NCBI RefSeq assembly: GCF_016100975.1
Contig: NZ_JACFRN010000004.1
Coordinates: 124,001-188,000 of the forward strand
Length of the DNA stretch: 64,000 nucleotides
Source of the DNA: Lactobacillus sp. W8174
GTDB lineage: Bacteria; Bacillota; Bacilli; Lactobacillales; Lactobacillaceae
Direction of reading: 5' to 3'
In this document: in pieces, positions 46,633 to 55,251 of the stretch
Position numbering within the stretch: the stretch's first letter is position 1
Layout of the letters: every line of letters starts with the position of its first letter
Notes under the pieces: model-generated
What the model was told of the DNA's origin: nothing
The model's input: only the letters and a program-made list of their open reading frames with translations
Databases searched by the model: none
Translations under genes and position numbers: made by a program

Positions 46633-47034
46633 GTGACTGATTTGGTTTTACTTAGTCATGGTAATTTTTGTAAAGGTATTAAAGAAGGTGCCGAGATGAT
46701 TCTTGGCCCTCAAAAAAATATTCATACAATTGATCTAAAAGAAGGCGAGAGTCCGGAACATTTTCAAACGCGCTTTTTAAATTTGACAGGTAGTTTAGAA
46801 AAATTTGTTGTGTTTACTGATATTCTTGGTGGTACCCCATATAATGTGGCTTATAAGTCATTGCTTTCTTCAGAAAACAAATTTGAGCTTTACACAGGAA
46901 TGAATCTTCCGATGATTATTAGTTATGTTAATGCACAACTTGTTTCAAGTAGCCCCGACCTAGTTGGCGATGCTAAAAATGGGATCAAATTTATTGAAGC
47001 AAAATATGAAGACTCGCCAGATGACGAATTTTAG
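46633..47034 (+). CDS. PTS mannose/fructose/sorbose-family component IIA
   Basis: A 133-residue phosphocarrier of the ManX-A fold. The active-site histidine is in LLSHGNF (about residue 9), and TDILGGTPYNVA is the conserved turn. The start is GTG, with GGAGG 5 nt before it; a TTG further upstream is less suited. It is separate from IIB, as in sorbose/gfr-type systems, and it closes the operon. Confidence 0.85.
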   Translation: MTDLVLLSHGNFCKGIKEGAEMILGPQKNIHTIDLKEGESPEHFQTRFLNLTGSLEKFVVFTDILGGTPYNVAYKSLLSSENKFELYTGMNLPMIISYVNAQLVSSSPDLVGDAKNGIKFIEAKYEDSPDDEF

Positions 47035-47115
47035 TATCATAGTCAAATAAAGAAAAAATTAAAAATATAACCTTGGACTATTTATTCAGGGTTTATGATA
47101 ATTTTTCGTTGCAAG

Positions 47116-47150
47116 CAGATAGCAGTATGATAATACAACTATCTGTTTTT
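47116..47150 (+). terminator. Terminator of mannose-type PTS operon
   Basis: CAGATAG and CTATCTG form a 7-bp stem with a 16-base loop, followed by TTTTTC. Confidence 0.65.
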
Positions 47151-47295
47151 CTTTTTCACTTAGATTGATTGCTAAAAGATGCTGCTAACACAGCCTTTTT
47201 TGCATGTTGAAGTATAAGTTGCCTAGTTTCTTATCCAGAGAATACAATGTATAATAATAATGATGTATTGTACATTATTTTAGGAAGGACCTTAC

Positions 47296-49317
47296 ATGAA
47301 AGATTTTTTACGTAAGCTTGAATTTCCTGCTTTTATTAAAGATTCCAGGCTCACGGCCTCAGTCATTATTATTTTAGCGTTATCGCTTTTGGGTAGTATC
47401 GTGGCAATGATCATGAACCCATTATTTGGCTTGGCCATGGTTTTGATCTTTATTTTGACTGTAGCATGCGTCGTTTACGGAGCATACATCTTAGCTGGCA
47501 ATGCGAATAATTTTGCTGTTAGTTTGTCTTATCGGATTAAGCGCAGCGAGCAAGAGGCAATGATCAAAATGCCACTCGGCATTTTGCTTTACGATAAGGA
47601 TCGGCAAATTCAGTGGGCTAATCCTTACCTGCAGCTTTATTTAAAAAATGAAGATTTGATTGGCCATACAATTGCCTCTGTTGATCCTGAACTAGATAAA
47701 TTGATTGATGAATCATTGAAGGCCAAAACAGCTGAAAATCATGTAGTAAATTGGGATGGTCATCAATTTGAGATGGTTATTCAGGACAATCTCGGTGTTG
47801 TTTATTTACTTGATATTACGCGTTATGCCAAAATCGAAGAAAGATACAATAATGAATTATTGGCCATTGGCCAGATTTTTATTGATAATTACGATGAATT
47901 AAGCGAAACAATGCATGATCAGGAGCTAACGACTACTAGTGCATATGTTCAGAATACTTTGAGTGATTATGCTAAAAATTTTAATGCCTATCTTAAGCGT
48001 ATTGATGAAGATCACTTTTTGTTGTTACTGCACATGCAAGATTTGGTTAAAATGGAAAAAGACAAGTTTTCTGTTTTGGATAAAATGCGTTTGGAAACCA
48101 GCCGTAATAATACGCCTCTAACTTTGTCAATTGGTATTGCTTTTGGCAGCAGTTTAATTACCGAACTAGCTGATCAAGCGCAGTCAAACCTTGACCTCGC
48201 GTTAGGCAGGGGCGGCGATCAAGTTGTTCTCAGTCAACCAGGCAAGGCTGCTCGTTTCTTTGGTGGTAAATCGAATCCGATGGAGAAAAGAACCAGAGTT
48301 AGAGCCAGAATGGTTTCACAGGCGATTAGTGAGCTGTTTAAAGAGGCAGACCGCGTTTTTGTAGTTGGCCATGCCAGCCCTGACATGGACTCAATCGGCA
48401 GTGGCATTGGCGTTGTTAAAATCGCTCGTCTGCACCATGTGAAGGCAAATTTTGTCTTAGATGTTAATAAAACCAATTATGATGTCAGCCGTTTAGTTGC
48501 TAAAATGGAAAAGGTAAAGGGAGATAATGATATTTTTATTGCTCCTGGGGATGCCTTGGAAGCAGTGACTGACAAGTCCATGTTGGTTATGGTTGATCAC
48601 TCGAAATACTCTATTACTTATGCAAAAGAATTATATGATCGGTTAAGAGATAGAATTATTGTCATTGATCATCACCGTCGCGGTGAAGAATTTCCTGAAA
48701 ATCCAATGCTGACGTATGTTGAACCTTATGCCTCATCAGCCTGTGAACTGGTGACTGAAATGGTTGAATACCAGCAGCCAAGTTCCGGCAAGCGCGTGTT
48801 AACTGACCTTGATGCTACGGCAATGCTGGCGGGAATTACGGTTGATTCCAAGGAGTTTTCGCTGCGTACTGGTACTCGGACGTTTGATGCTGCCAGTTAC
48901 TTGCGGTCGATCGGTGCAAGCACGATGGGTGTTAGTGAACTGCTGAAAGAAGATATAGACAGTTTTCTGGAGCGTACCCGTTTGGTCAGCAGCTTAAAAA
49001 TGATCAAGCCCAAAATGGCTGTTTTATGCGGTCCAGATGATAAGGAAATTGATCCTATTATCACGGCTCAAGCTGCAGATACGGCTCTTGATTTAGAAAA
49101 TGTTGAAGCCAGTTTTGCAATCACCAGGCGGAATAAGGATACAATTGGTATATCTGCTCGTTCAATGGGTGATATTAATGTCCAGGTAATTATGGAGAAA
49201 CTTGGCGGCGGTGGCCATTTGTCTAATGCAGCTACCCAAATTAAAGGAATATCTATTCAGGAGGCACTTGCCAAATTGATGGATGCGGTAGATACTTATG
49301 AACAAGAAAATGAATAA
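47296..49317 (+). CDS. gdpP: Cyclic-di-AMP phosphodiesterase GdpP (DHH/DHHA1 family)
   Basis: Membrane-bound enzyme hydrolysing c-di-AMP to pApA, which controls potassium, osmotic and cell-wall homeostasis. It has 673 residues: two N-terminal helices (about 20-70), a PAS-like domain, a degenerate GGDEF domain, then DHH and DHHA1 domains. The metal motifs are GHASPDMDSIGSG and VIDHHRRGEEF, and the C-terminal motif is GGGGHLSNAATQ. It forms an operon with rplI and dnaB as in most Firmicutes. Confidence 0.96.
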   Translation: MKDFLRKLEFPAFIKDSRLTASVIIILALSLLGSIVAMIMNPLFGLAMVLIFILTVACVVYGAYILAGNANNFAVSLSYRIKRSEQEAMIKMPLGILLYDKDRQIQWANPYLQLYLKNEDLIGHTIASVDPELDKLIDESLKAKTAENHVVNWDGHQFEMVIQDNLGVVYLLDITRYAKIEERYNNELLAIGQIFIDNYDELSETMHDQELTTTSAYVQNTLSDYAKNFNAYLKRIDEDHFLLLLHMQDLVKMEKDKFSVLDKMRLETSRNNTPLTLSIGIAFGSSLITELADQAQSNLDLALGRGGDQVVLSQPGKAARFFGGKSNPMEKRTRVRARMVSQAISELFKEADRVFVVGHASPDMDSIGSGIGVVKIARLHHVKANFVLDVNKTNYDVSRLVAKMEKVKGDNDIFIAPGDALEAVTDKSMLVMVDHSKYSITYAKELYDRLRDRIIVIDHHRRGEEFPENPMLTYVEPYASSACELVTEMVEYQQPSSGKRVLTDLDATAMLAGITVDSKEFSLRTGTRTFDAASYLRSIGASTMGVSELLKEDIDSFLERTRLVSSLKMIKPKMAVLCGPDDKEIDPIITAQAADTALDLENVEASFAITRRNKDTIGISARSMGDINVQVIMEKLGGGGHLSNAATQIKGISIQEALAKLMDAVDTYEQENE

Positions 49318-49329
49318 AAGGAGAGCACA

Positions 49330-49785
49330 ATGAAAGTTATTTTTACTAAAGATGTTAAAGGCCGGGGCAAACGCGGTGAAGTTAAAAATGTTCCTGATGG
49401 TTATGCCCAAAACTTTTTATTTAAGAGGGGCTTAGCCAAAGCTGCTACTAAAGCAAATATGCATACTTTGGAAAGAGTTGCTGCTAACGAAAAGGCAACT
49501 TATGAAGCTGAAAAAGCTGAAGCTGAAAAAATTAAGACCGAACTAGATAAGGATGAAACGGTAGTTAACTTTAAGTCTAAAGCCGGTTCAGATTCTAGAT
49601 TGTTTGGCTCGATTTCTGGTAAAAAAATTGTCGAGGGCTTAGAAAAGCAATTTGGTATTAAGATTGATAAACGCAAATTAAACCTGCCTGAACCAATTAA
49701 ATCGTTGGGCTACACCAATGTACCAGTTAAGTTATTTAAGGGCGTAGAAGGTAAGATCCGCGTCCATGTTACTGAACAGGATTAG
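49330..49785 (+). CDS. rplI: Large ribosomal subunit protein bL9
   Basis: A 151-residue ribosomal protein. It starts [20 protein letters not shown]; the N-terminal globular part reads [17 protein letters not shown], followed by a long helix and the C-terminal domain. It lies 12 nt after gdpP with a GGAGAG ribosome site. Confidence 0.97.
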   Translation: MKVIFTKDVKGRGKRGEVKNVPDGYAQNFLFKRGLAKAATKANMHTLERVAANEKATYEAEKAEAEKIKTELDKDETVVNFKSKAGSDSRLFGSISGKKIVEGLEKQFGIKIDKRKLNLPEPIKSLGYTNVPVKLFKGVEGKIRVHVTEQD

Positions 49786-49821
49786 CCTTTAGTTGAATTC
49801 TGAAAAAAGTGGGCGTGATTA

Positions 49822-51201
49822 ATGGATAATATTGTCTCACAGCAGATACCGCATGACGATGAAGCTGAAAAAGCGGTTCTGGGCGCAATTTTTATAGATC
49901 CTGCAGCAATAGCTGATGCCAGTGCCGAAGTTCAGCCGGATGATTTTTATAAGAGAGCAAATCAGTTGGTTTTCCAGGCTATGCTTGATTTATCTGACCG
50001 TGAGGATGCAATTGATCCGTTAACTCTGCAGGATGAATTAACCAAAAAAAACCAGCTTGATGATATTGGCGGCATAGCTTATGTTTCTGAGCTGGCCCTG
50101 GCGACTCCGACAGCTGCTCATGTCACTTATTATGCTAAAATTGTACACCGCAAAGCATTATTGCGGCGACTTATTTCTGCCAGTCAAAAAATTATTACGA
50201 CTGCAATGCAGGATTCCGATGATGTCACTGACATTTTAGATAACGCCGAAAGCGAGATTATGAATGTCTCATCGGAAAATAACGCCAATGGCTTTCGTAA
50301 CATCAAGGATATTGTTAATTCCACGATTGATGAAATTAACAATATTCCTGAAGATGGCAATATGGTTACCGGTTTGCCTACTGGCTTTGTCGAACTGGAT
50401 AAAATGACGACGGGTTTTCATGATGATGAACTGGTAATTGTGGCTGCTCGTCCTGGAGTGGGAAAGACTTCCTTTGCGCTTAATGTTGCCCAGTATGTTG
50501 GTTTGCATACTGATAAAACTGTGGCAATGTTTTCCTTGGAAATGAGTGGAGAACAGTTAGTGCAAAGAATGCTGGCTTCAGAAGGTTTAATTAATTCGCA
50601 GCACTTGCGAACTGGACAACTGGACGAAGATGAGTGGCCTAAGCTGGTTGCGGCATCTGGTTCTTTAGCAACAGCTAATATTTATATTGATGACACTCCG
50701 GGTATTAAGATGAGTGAAATCAGGGCACAATCTCGCCGCTTAGCCAAAGAAAAAGGCAATTTAGGCTTAATTGTCATTGACTACTTGCAGTTGATTGAAG
50801 GTCCGCACAGTGAATCACGGCAACAGGAAGTTTCTGCTATTTCACGGCAATTGAAGAAACTGGCTAAAGAACTTCATGTGCCGGTTATTGCCTTATCGCA
50901 ATTATCACGTTCAGTTGAACAGAGACAGGATAAAAGACCAGTTTTGTCCGATATTCGTGAGTCAGGTTCAATTGAGCAAGATGCCGATATTGTCTCCTTT
51001 CTTTATCGTGATGATTATTACCGTGATGAAGAAGAGGGCGAAGAAAATAAAGAGGTATCAGCTGAAGATGATAACGGTGAAGTGGAAGTTATCATTGAAA
51101 AGAACCGTTCTGGTAGTAGGGGAACAGTGAAATTAATGTTTTCTAAACCCTATAACCGCTTTTCGAACCTCGATTATAGTCATGATCAGCCTAACGAATA
51201 G
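49822..51201 (+). CDS. dnaB: Replicative DNA helicase DnaB
   Basis: Hexameric helicase that unwinds DNA at the fork (called DnaC in Bacillus). It has 459 residues: an N-terminal primase-binding domain (about 1-150), then a RecA-like motor with Walker A ARPGVGKTSFALN and Walker B LIVIDYLQLIEG. The GIKMSEIRAQSRRL segment and SRSVEQRQDKRPVLSDIRESG are hallmark motifs. An acidic insertion (EEEGEENKEVSAEDDNGEVE) before the end is longer than usual but within family variation. Confidence 0.97.
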   Translation: MDNIVSQQIPHDDEAEKAVLGAIFIDPAAIADASAEVQPDDFYKRANQLVFQAMLDLSDREDAIDPLTLQDELTKKNQLDDIGGIAYVSELALATPTAAHVTYYAKIVHRKALLRRLISASQKIITTAMQDSDDVTDILDNAESEIMNVSSENNANGFRNIKDIVNSTIDEINNIPEDGNMVTGLPTGFVELDKMTTGFHDDELVIVAARPGVGKTSFALNVAQYVGLHTDKTVAMFSLEMSGEQLVQRMLASEGLINSQHLRTGQLDEDEWPKLVAASGSLATANIYIDDTPGIKMSEIRAQSRRLAKEKGNLGLIVIDYLQLIEGPHSESRQQEVSAISRQLKKLAKELHVPVIALSQLSRSVEQRQDKRPVLSDIRESGSIEQDADIVSFLYRDDYYRDEEEGEENKEVSAEDDNGEVEVIIEKNRSGSRGTVKLMFSKPYNRFSNLDYSHDQPNE

Positions 51202-51208
51202 AAATTAA

Positions 51209-51249
51209 TAAAAGCCACAGTGTTTTAAAGAAAAACGCTATGGCTTTTT
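51209..51249 (+). terminator. Terminator of gdpP-rplI-dnaB operon
   Basis: AAAAGCCACAGTGTTTT pairs with AAAACGCTATGGCTTTT (two imperfect pairs), ending in T residues. Confidence 0.75.
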
Positions 51250-51369
51250 GATTTATACTATATTTTAACGAAAAATAAGGCGTTTTTAATGACAATATTT
51301 CTACTAAATTGTACTATTAAGGTGTGAATAGAAAAATTTCGCTAATTTTTTGGGAAAGGACCGATTAAA

Positions 51370-51528
51370 ATGGCTGATAAAGGTTTTAAAGACAAGGTAG
51401 CTGGTAAAGCTAAAGAAGTCAAAGGTAAAGTGCAACAAGCTGCCGGTGATGTCAAAGACAAAGCTCAAGAAGCTACTGAAAACGTCAAAGACAAAGTTGA
51501 TGACGTTAAGGATAAAATGAACAAATAA
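51370..51528 (+). CDS. CsbD-family stress response protein
   Basis: A 52-residue, Lys/Asp/Glu-rich protein starting MADKGFKDKVAGKAKEVKGK, the standard pattern of CsbD-like general stress proteins (KAKEVKGKVQQAAGD). It is mostly helical, amphipathic and LEA-like. It has a GGGAAAGGA ribosome site and is followed by a strong terminator. Such genes are usually induced by stress and stationary phase; the molecular role is unknown. Confidence 0.85.
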   Translation: MADKGFKDKVAGKAKEVKGKVQQAAGDVKDKAQEATENVKDKVDDVKDKMNK

Positions 51529-51542
51529 TTATTTAATTAGTT

Positions 51543-51586
51543 AAAAAGAGGCTGGAAAACTAAATGTTTTCTCAGCCTCTTTTTTG
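51543..51586. terminator. Terminator of csbD-like gene (bidirectional)
   Basis: AAAAGAGGCTGGAAAAC and GTTTTCTCAGCCTCTTTT form a long stem with a five-base loop and one mismatch. It also lies just beyond the end of the convergent hydrolase gene. Confidence 0.85.
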
Positions 51587-51604
51587 GGTTACACATGAAA
51601 CAAT

Positions 51605-52804
51605 TTACCGTAATTTACGCTGGATGCTCTTTGGTAACTTAATATTGGGACGTTCCGGATCGTAAAATTCATAAAAGACTGGAGCCTTATTAGAATCATT
51701 ACTTTTAGGATAAAGTTCATAGTTGCTGTTCATCAAAGGCAGAGTCATATTCTTTTTATATGAATTCCAGATGTTGCTTAGTACCTGTGTCAGCAATTTT
51801 CTTTCTTCGGATTCCAGGGATAAAAAGGCGCGGCCAAAGCGATAAGTTCCTACTATTTTATTACTGGTTAGCTGGTGTAATTCATCAATATCGTAATTTT
51901 CAAATGCCTCGAAAAGATCAGAAAAAGCATCGCTTCTTTCTTGATCAGGGATTGAATTATTAAAATTAATAAGAGCGTGTCTGATAACACGACTGCCTGA
52001 CGATAACCCGTCAGCCAGGGTAAAACTGTCGCGCCCTACTGACCAGCGGCGCGGATCATGTTGGTTGCGCATAGGCACCGTACTTTTAACAACCAGTACT
52101 TGTTCAGGATGATCCAGCATTGCACCAAAGATTGAGCCTTGAGGGATGTAGGTTTTCATTTTAGGCATAGAAGCAGTGAAGCCACGGCTCGTATACACTT
52201 TATGGAAAAAGCCCGGCCCATCAAAACTAATAGCTTTGATTACCCGCTTTTGAATTTCAGGACTAACTGCACTTAAAGCAAATTGAGCAAAGTTGCCTCC
52301 TTTTGAATGACCTAAGAGGTAAATCTGTTGGTCATTAAACTTGTGTGCAATTTCGGTAAGATATTTAGCAGCCACTTCTTGACCATAAATTTCCGGCAAA
52401 TAATTCATACCCATATCTTCATTTAAACCGATCATAGTGCCGTCGGTTCCCCGAAAGGCAATGGCTATGGTGTTTGAATCAATAAAAAAGGTGACAGCAG
52501 TAAATTGCAAGGGATGCGGTTCTTTTTCCAGCCTGTCAGTCCAATCCAAAATTTTAATATTACCGATTCTAGGACTTTCTGGTAATAACATGACTTCAGT
52601 TGCTGTTTCGGCATACATTTGATGTTGAAAAGAAGGCAACTTATGCAGTTTTTCTGCTACTTCCCCTAAAGTATGACCAGTGGCAGAACTATCAGCTGGC
52701 AAATAGGCAATGGATGACAATAGCGAAGCATCAACACTGTTAAATGCTTTTTCTGAAAAGCTTAAGTCACCGCGCCAACGTAAATAATCAAGTGGTCCAG
52801 CCAT
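51605..52804 (-). CDS. Lipase-like alpha/beta hydrolase (Mbeg1-like family)
   Basis: A 399-residue cytosolic alpha/beta hydrolase of the Mbeg1/DUF2974 family, which resembles class 3 lipases. The nucleophile elbow is LGHSKGGNFAQFAL (catalytic Ser in GHSKGG, near residue 164), and FRGTDGTMIGLNED upstream resembles the oxyanion-loop segment. It has no signal peptide. An AGGAG-like site precedes the ATG. Substrate unknown. The gene is convergent with the csbD-like gene. Confidence 0.8.
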   Translation of the reverse strand: MAGPLDYLRWRGDLSFSEKAFNSVDASLLSSIAYLPADSSATGHTLGEVAEKLHKLPSFQHQMYAETATEVMLLPESPRIGNIKILDWTDRLEKEPHPLQFTAVTFFIDSNTIAIAFRGTDGTMIGLNEDMGMNYLPEIYGQEVAAKYLTEIAHKFNDQQIYLLGHSKGGNFAQFALSAVSPEIQKRVIKAISFDGPGFFHKVYTSRGFTASMPKMKTYIPQGSIFGAMLDHPEQVLVVKSTVPMRNQHDPRRWSVGRDSFTLADGLSSGSRVIRHALINFNNSIPDQERSDAFSDLFEAFENYDIDELHQLTSNKIVGTYRFGRAFLSLESEERKLLTQVLSNIWNSYKKNMTLPLMNSNYELYPKSNDSNKAPVFYEFYDPERPNIKLPKSIQRKLR

Positions 52805-52921
52805 ATAAATTCTCCTTTCACAAAAAAGTTTATATCAATATTGTAGTGAGTTTGCTCAGTTAAGATAAAAATTATGCAAAAAAAACAATAGAATTAACTA
52901 TTGTTTAAAAAGTAACTTGCT

Positions 52922-53623
52922 TTATTTATCTATACTGGCATAACTGATGCGCTTGATGTCAGGATACTTGCGTAAGGCCATAATAATATCATTTTCATCA
53001 ATATTATTGTTAATAATGCCGTCTACGAAAAAGATAATTCTTTCATCGCTGACAAAAAGTATCTTAACGGAAACATTTTCAACATGATTTGTTTCCAGTT
53101 CCTGCTCAATTATGTGCAGGATGTCAGGCTTATTAACGGCTTCTATCTGAATGTTGAACCTGATATGCATGATGATTTTATCAATTATGGCATCATCGTG
53201 AAACATCATCTGGATGACAAAGAGCAAGGCAGTTGCTAAAATACCAATAAAGTATAAACCAGAACCAATTGCCATCCCGATAGCAGCTGTTGCCCAGATA
53301 CCAGCAGCAGTTGTCAAACCGGAAATCTGTTGCTTTTTAATTAAAATTGTACCGGCACCAATAAATGAAATACCTGAAACTATTTGCGCAGCAATTCTGG
53401 AAGGGTCCAAAGCAACGTCTGACATTTTTAATAAATCGCCAAAACCATACTTTGAAACTATCATAAATAGCGCGGAAGAAAAGGCAACTACAATATGTGT
53501 CCGCACTCCGGCACTTTTTCTTTGAATCGCACGTTCATAACCGATCAACGCTCCGCACAAAGAAGCTACTACAATTCTTAATAGCCATGGGAGTTCTGCG
53601 TTGATCGATGCTAAATTTGCCAT
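52922..53623 (-). CDS. MgtC/SapB-family membrane protein
   Basis: A 233-residue protein: an N-terminal MgtC domain with four or five helices (about 8-130) and a C-terminal ACT-like cytosolic domain. The signature GALIGYERAIQRKSAGVRTHI contains the conserved acidic/arginine residues. The start is the ATG of MANLASINAE, 8 nt after GGAG; an upstream GTG overlaps the site. Family members act in Mg limitation, acid stress or ATP-synthase inhibition in pathogens; here the role is unknown. Confidence 0.88.
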   Translation of the reverse strand: MANLASINAELPWLLRIVVASLCGALIGYERAIQRKSAGVRTHIVVAFSSALFMIVSKYGFGDLLKMSDVALDPSRIAAQIVSGISFIGAGTILIKKQQISGLTTAAGIWATAAIGMAIGSGLYFIGILATALLFVIQMMFHDDAIIDKIIMHIRFNIQIEAVNKPDILHIIEQELETNHVENVSVKILFVSDERIIFFVDGIINNNIDENDIIMALRKYPDIKRISYASIDK

Positions 53624-53722
53624 TACATCCACTCCATTTCTAAATCTATTCTTATATTATACTCTTAAAAAAGCGCGCCAAATGACAGTTATGACAAAAA
53701 CTGGGAAAAAGTCAAAAAATGC

Positions 53723-53751
53723 TTGCGTAAACTTTTAGAATATGTTTTAAT
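53723..53751 (+). promoter_or_regulatory. Promoter of tRNA-Thr gene
   Basis: TTGCGT and TTTAAT are spaced 17 bp and lie 27 bp before the tRNA. Confidence 0.6.
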
Positions 53752-53777
53752 TAATATCGTTGTCGAGATATGACAAT

Positions 53778-53850
53778 GCTGACTTAGCTCAGTTGGCAGA
53801 GCACGTCATTAGTAATGATGAGGTCGGAGGTTCGAATCCTCTAGTCAGCA
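53778..53850 (+). tRNA. tRNA-Thr(AGT)
   Basis: A 73-nt tRNA. Acceptor arms GCTGACT/AGTCAGC with discriminator A pair perfectly, the T loop reads TTCGAAT, and the anticodon loop is TTAGTAA with anticodon AGT (threonine, reading ACU/ACC). No CCA is encoded. The 3' end is the integration site of the element on the right, and the tRNA stays intact because the element carries a copy of the 3' end. Confidence 0.96.
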
Positions 53851-53860
53851 TTCGGAAGAG
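53836..53860 (+). repeat. attL: tRNA 3'-end core repeat of the integrative element
   Basis: The 18 bases ATCCTCTAGTCAGCATTC, inside and just after the tRNA 3' end, are repeated exactly at 63863-63880. Identity extends to 25 bp with one mismatch (G/A at 53854). Confidence 0.9.
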
Positions 53861-53871
53861 TAAAATTAGTA

Positions 53872-53926
53872 AAATAACCTTGATATATCAGCATTTTCTG
53901 TTGGTAAGTTAAGGTTATTTTTTGTT
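53872..53926 (+). terminator. Element-encoded hairpin terminator after tRNA-Thr
   Basis: AAATAACCTT and AAGGTTATTT form a 10-bp stem with a 29-base loop and a T-run. It lies just inside attL and supplies a terminator to the tRNA that the insertion separated from its own. Confidence 0.65.
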
Positions 53927-53940
53927 TATTAAAGATAATT

Positions 53941-54045
53941 ATGCACACAATACGGAACACATTTTTAGCTGTGTTCCGAGCAAAAATTTTTAGGTAGGCA
54001 CTATGGCTGATATAACGGTATTTATAACCCCTTTTTTGTGTGCAT
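53941..54045. promoter_or_regulatory. Left-end nested inverted repeats, candidate recombinase arm sites
   Basis: ATGCACACAA (53941-53950) is perfectly complementary to TTGTGTGCAT (54036-54045). Between them CGGAACAC (53953-53960) is complementary to GTGTTCCG (53971-53978). TACGGAACAC also occurs at the right end (63792-63801). No gene is visible in 53851-54203 apart from these sites and a promoter. Confidence 0.5.
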
Positions 54046-54074
54046 TGACAAAACTTTTTGCTTTTTGGTTTACT
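54045..54074 (+). promoter_or_regulatory. Promoter for the 161-aa gene
   Basis: A perfect TTGACA (54045-54050) and TTTACT (54069-54074) are spaced 18 bp, about 130 bp before the first gene of the element. It overlaps the left-end inverted repeat, so recombinase binding could affect it. Confidence 0.45.
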
Positions 54075-54203
54075 CTAAAGCATTTATGGTTTATTTTATA
54101 TGTATGTATAGAGATAAAATAAAATATTTAAGTTTATCTTTTTAAAATCTCTTTAGATCTTGGAAGCAGTGATAATTAAATATTGAAGAAAGGGATGTAA
54201 AAA

Positions 54204-54689
54204 ATGCGTGAAGAATTGAAGGATTTAACCAGTGAGTCTCGCCATGAATTTGTTGGAAAGTTTTCTAGAAGTGGGTTCAAAAGCGATTTCATCGCTACTA
54301 CTGGGGTTACCGTTTATAAGCCAACTTTGGTGCTAACTGATGTTGTACTTGCTTCTAGTAATGAACAAGTCTCTGATCATCTTTGGTTTAACTATACTAA
54401 AGGATTCCTTAAATTAGGTGAATTGCATGAAGGTGATTTGATTAAATTTACTGCTCGTGTAAATAACTATAGCACCTCTAAAAAAACAGACTATAAACTA
54501 TCTTACCCAAGAAAAATTAGTCGAGTTGATAAGGGGTCTAGTGGTAAACCAATGCCAGTAGATAACAATAAGGCACTTATTGGTTATATTATGGAAAAGA
54601 ACAAAGAATTTTACCAAGCTAATAATCGCCCTTATGATTCTTGGTATGTAGATCAATATAATGATTGGCAAAAAAGTCTGTCTAATTAA
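54204..54689 (+). CDS. Hypothetical protein of the integrative element (possible OB-fold), 161 aa
   Basis: Unrecognised cytosolic protein. Residues about 14-112 have alternating beta strands with a central VSDHLWFNYTKGFLKLG followed by EGDLIKFTARVNNYS and a YPRKI strand, a pattern that suggests an OB-like nucleic-acid-binding fold. The last 50 residues are charged and aromatic (YDSWYVDQYNDWQK). A good AAAGGGATG-type ribosome site precedes the ATG, and a TTGACA promoter lies upstream. It is the first gene inside the element, so it may be cargo or an accessory to DNA processing. Confidence in the gene is good, in the fold low. Confidence 0.7.
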   Translation: MREELKDLTSESRHEFVGKFSRSGFKSDFIATTGVTVYKPTLVLTDVVLASSNEQVSDHLWFNYTKGFLKLGELHEGDLIKFTARVNNYSTSKKTDYKLSYPRKISRVDKGSSGKPMPVDNNKALIGYIMEKNKEFYQANNRPYDSWYVDQYNDWQKSLSN

Positions 54690-54692
54690 AAT

Positions 54693-54980
54693 TTAAGTAA
54701 AATAACAGTCTACGTCTTTGCCTAATTTTGTGGTGGATTTGTTTGCCGTATCTTCTTGATAGATCTGCTTACCTTTTTCTGCATATTTTTCGTTAAAGTC
54801 ACGAATTCTTTGCAAACCACCATATTTATCTTCATTCAGCCTAGCACTCTTAGTCTTTACTTTCCAAACAGCCTTAGTTTTTACTTTGGCTGTTTTTGCT
54901 TGAGCGAATTGCAAACCTACTACACTAGCAGGTGAGCCTACACTACCAAACATTAGCATTAGATTTTTAGTACACTGCAC
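54693..54980 (-). CDS. Doubtful lysine-rich small protein or remnant of a secreted protein
   Basis: A 95-codon frame on the minus strand, convergent with the 161-aa gene (3 bp apart). An internal ATG would give about 88 residues. The start has no clear ribosome site (GTG, or ATG in LMLMFGSVG). The first part (LMLMFGSVGSPASVVGLQFAQA) looks like the end of a signal peptide with an AQA cleavage site; the remainder is Lys-rich. It could be a decayed secreted protein that lost its N-terminus. No family is recognised. Confidence 0.3.
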   Translation of the reverse strand: MQCTKNLMLMFGSVGSPASVVGLQFAQAKTAKVKTKAVWKVKTKSARLNEDKYGGLQRIRDFNEKYAEKGKQIYQEDTANKSTTKLGKDVDCYFT

Positions 54981-55251
54981 TTTTAGAGATCGTGCATTTT
55001 ACAAGACAATGGGATTTTTGTTAAAAATTAAAATATTGTTATTTTTAATTACAGCACAGAAAGGAAGTGACCTACAACCAACTGTTATAAGTGATACTAA
55101 TAGATAAAAGTACTAGTTATTATCATTAACTTGACTATAAAAAGTCCCCTATTATAATAGGAAATAAATTAAGAATTCAAAAAGTAATTATTGCTGTTTC
55201 TCATAATCTTCAGTGAAGTTTTAAAAAGAAAATTTTACAGGAAAGAAGATT

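Noticed and set aside
54693-54980. Confident assignment as a functional secreted protein
   Set aside because: The start lacks a ribosome site and only the tail of a possible signal peptide is seen; it is listed only as doubtful.
55066-55090. Seven-codon frame after AAAGGAA upstream of the secreted-protein gene
   Set aside because: Too short and without any supporting structure.
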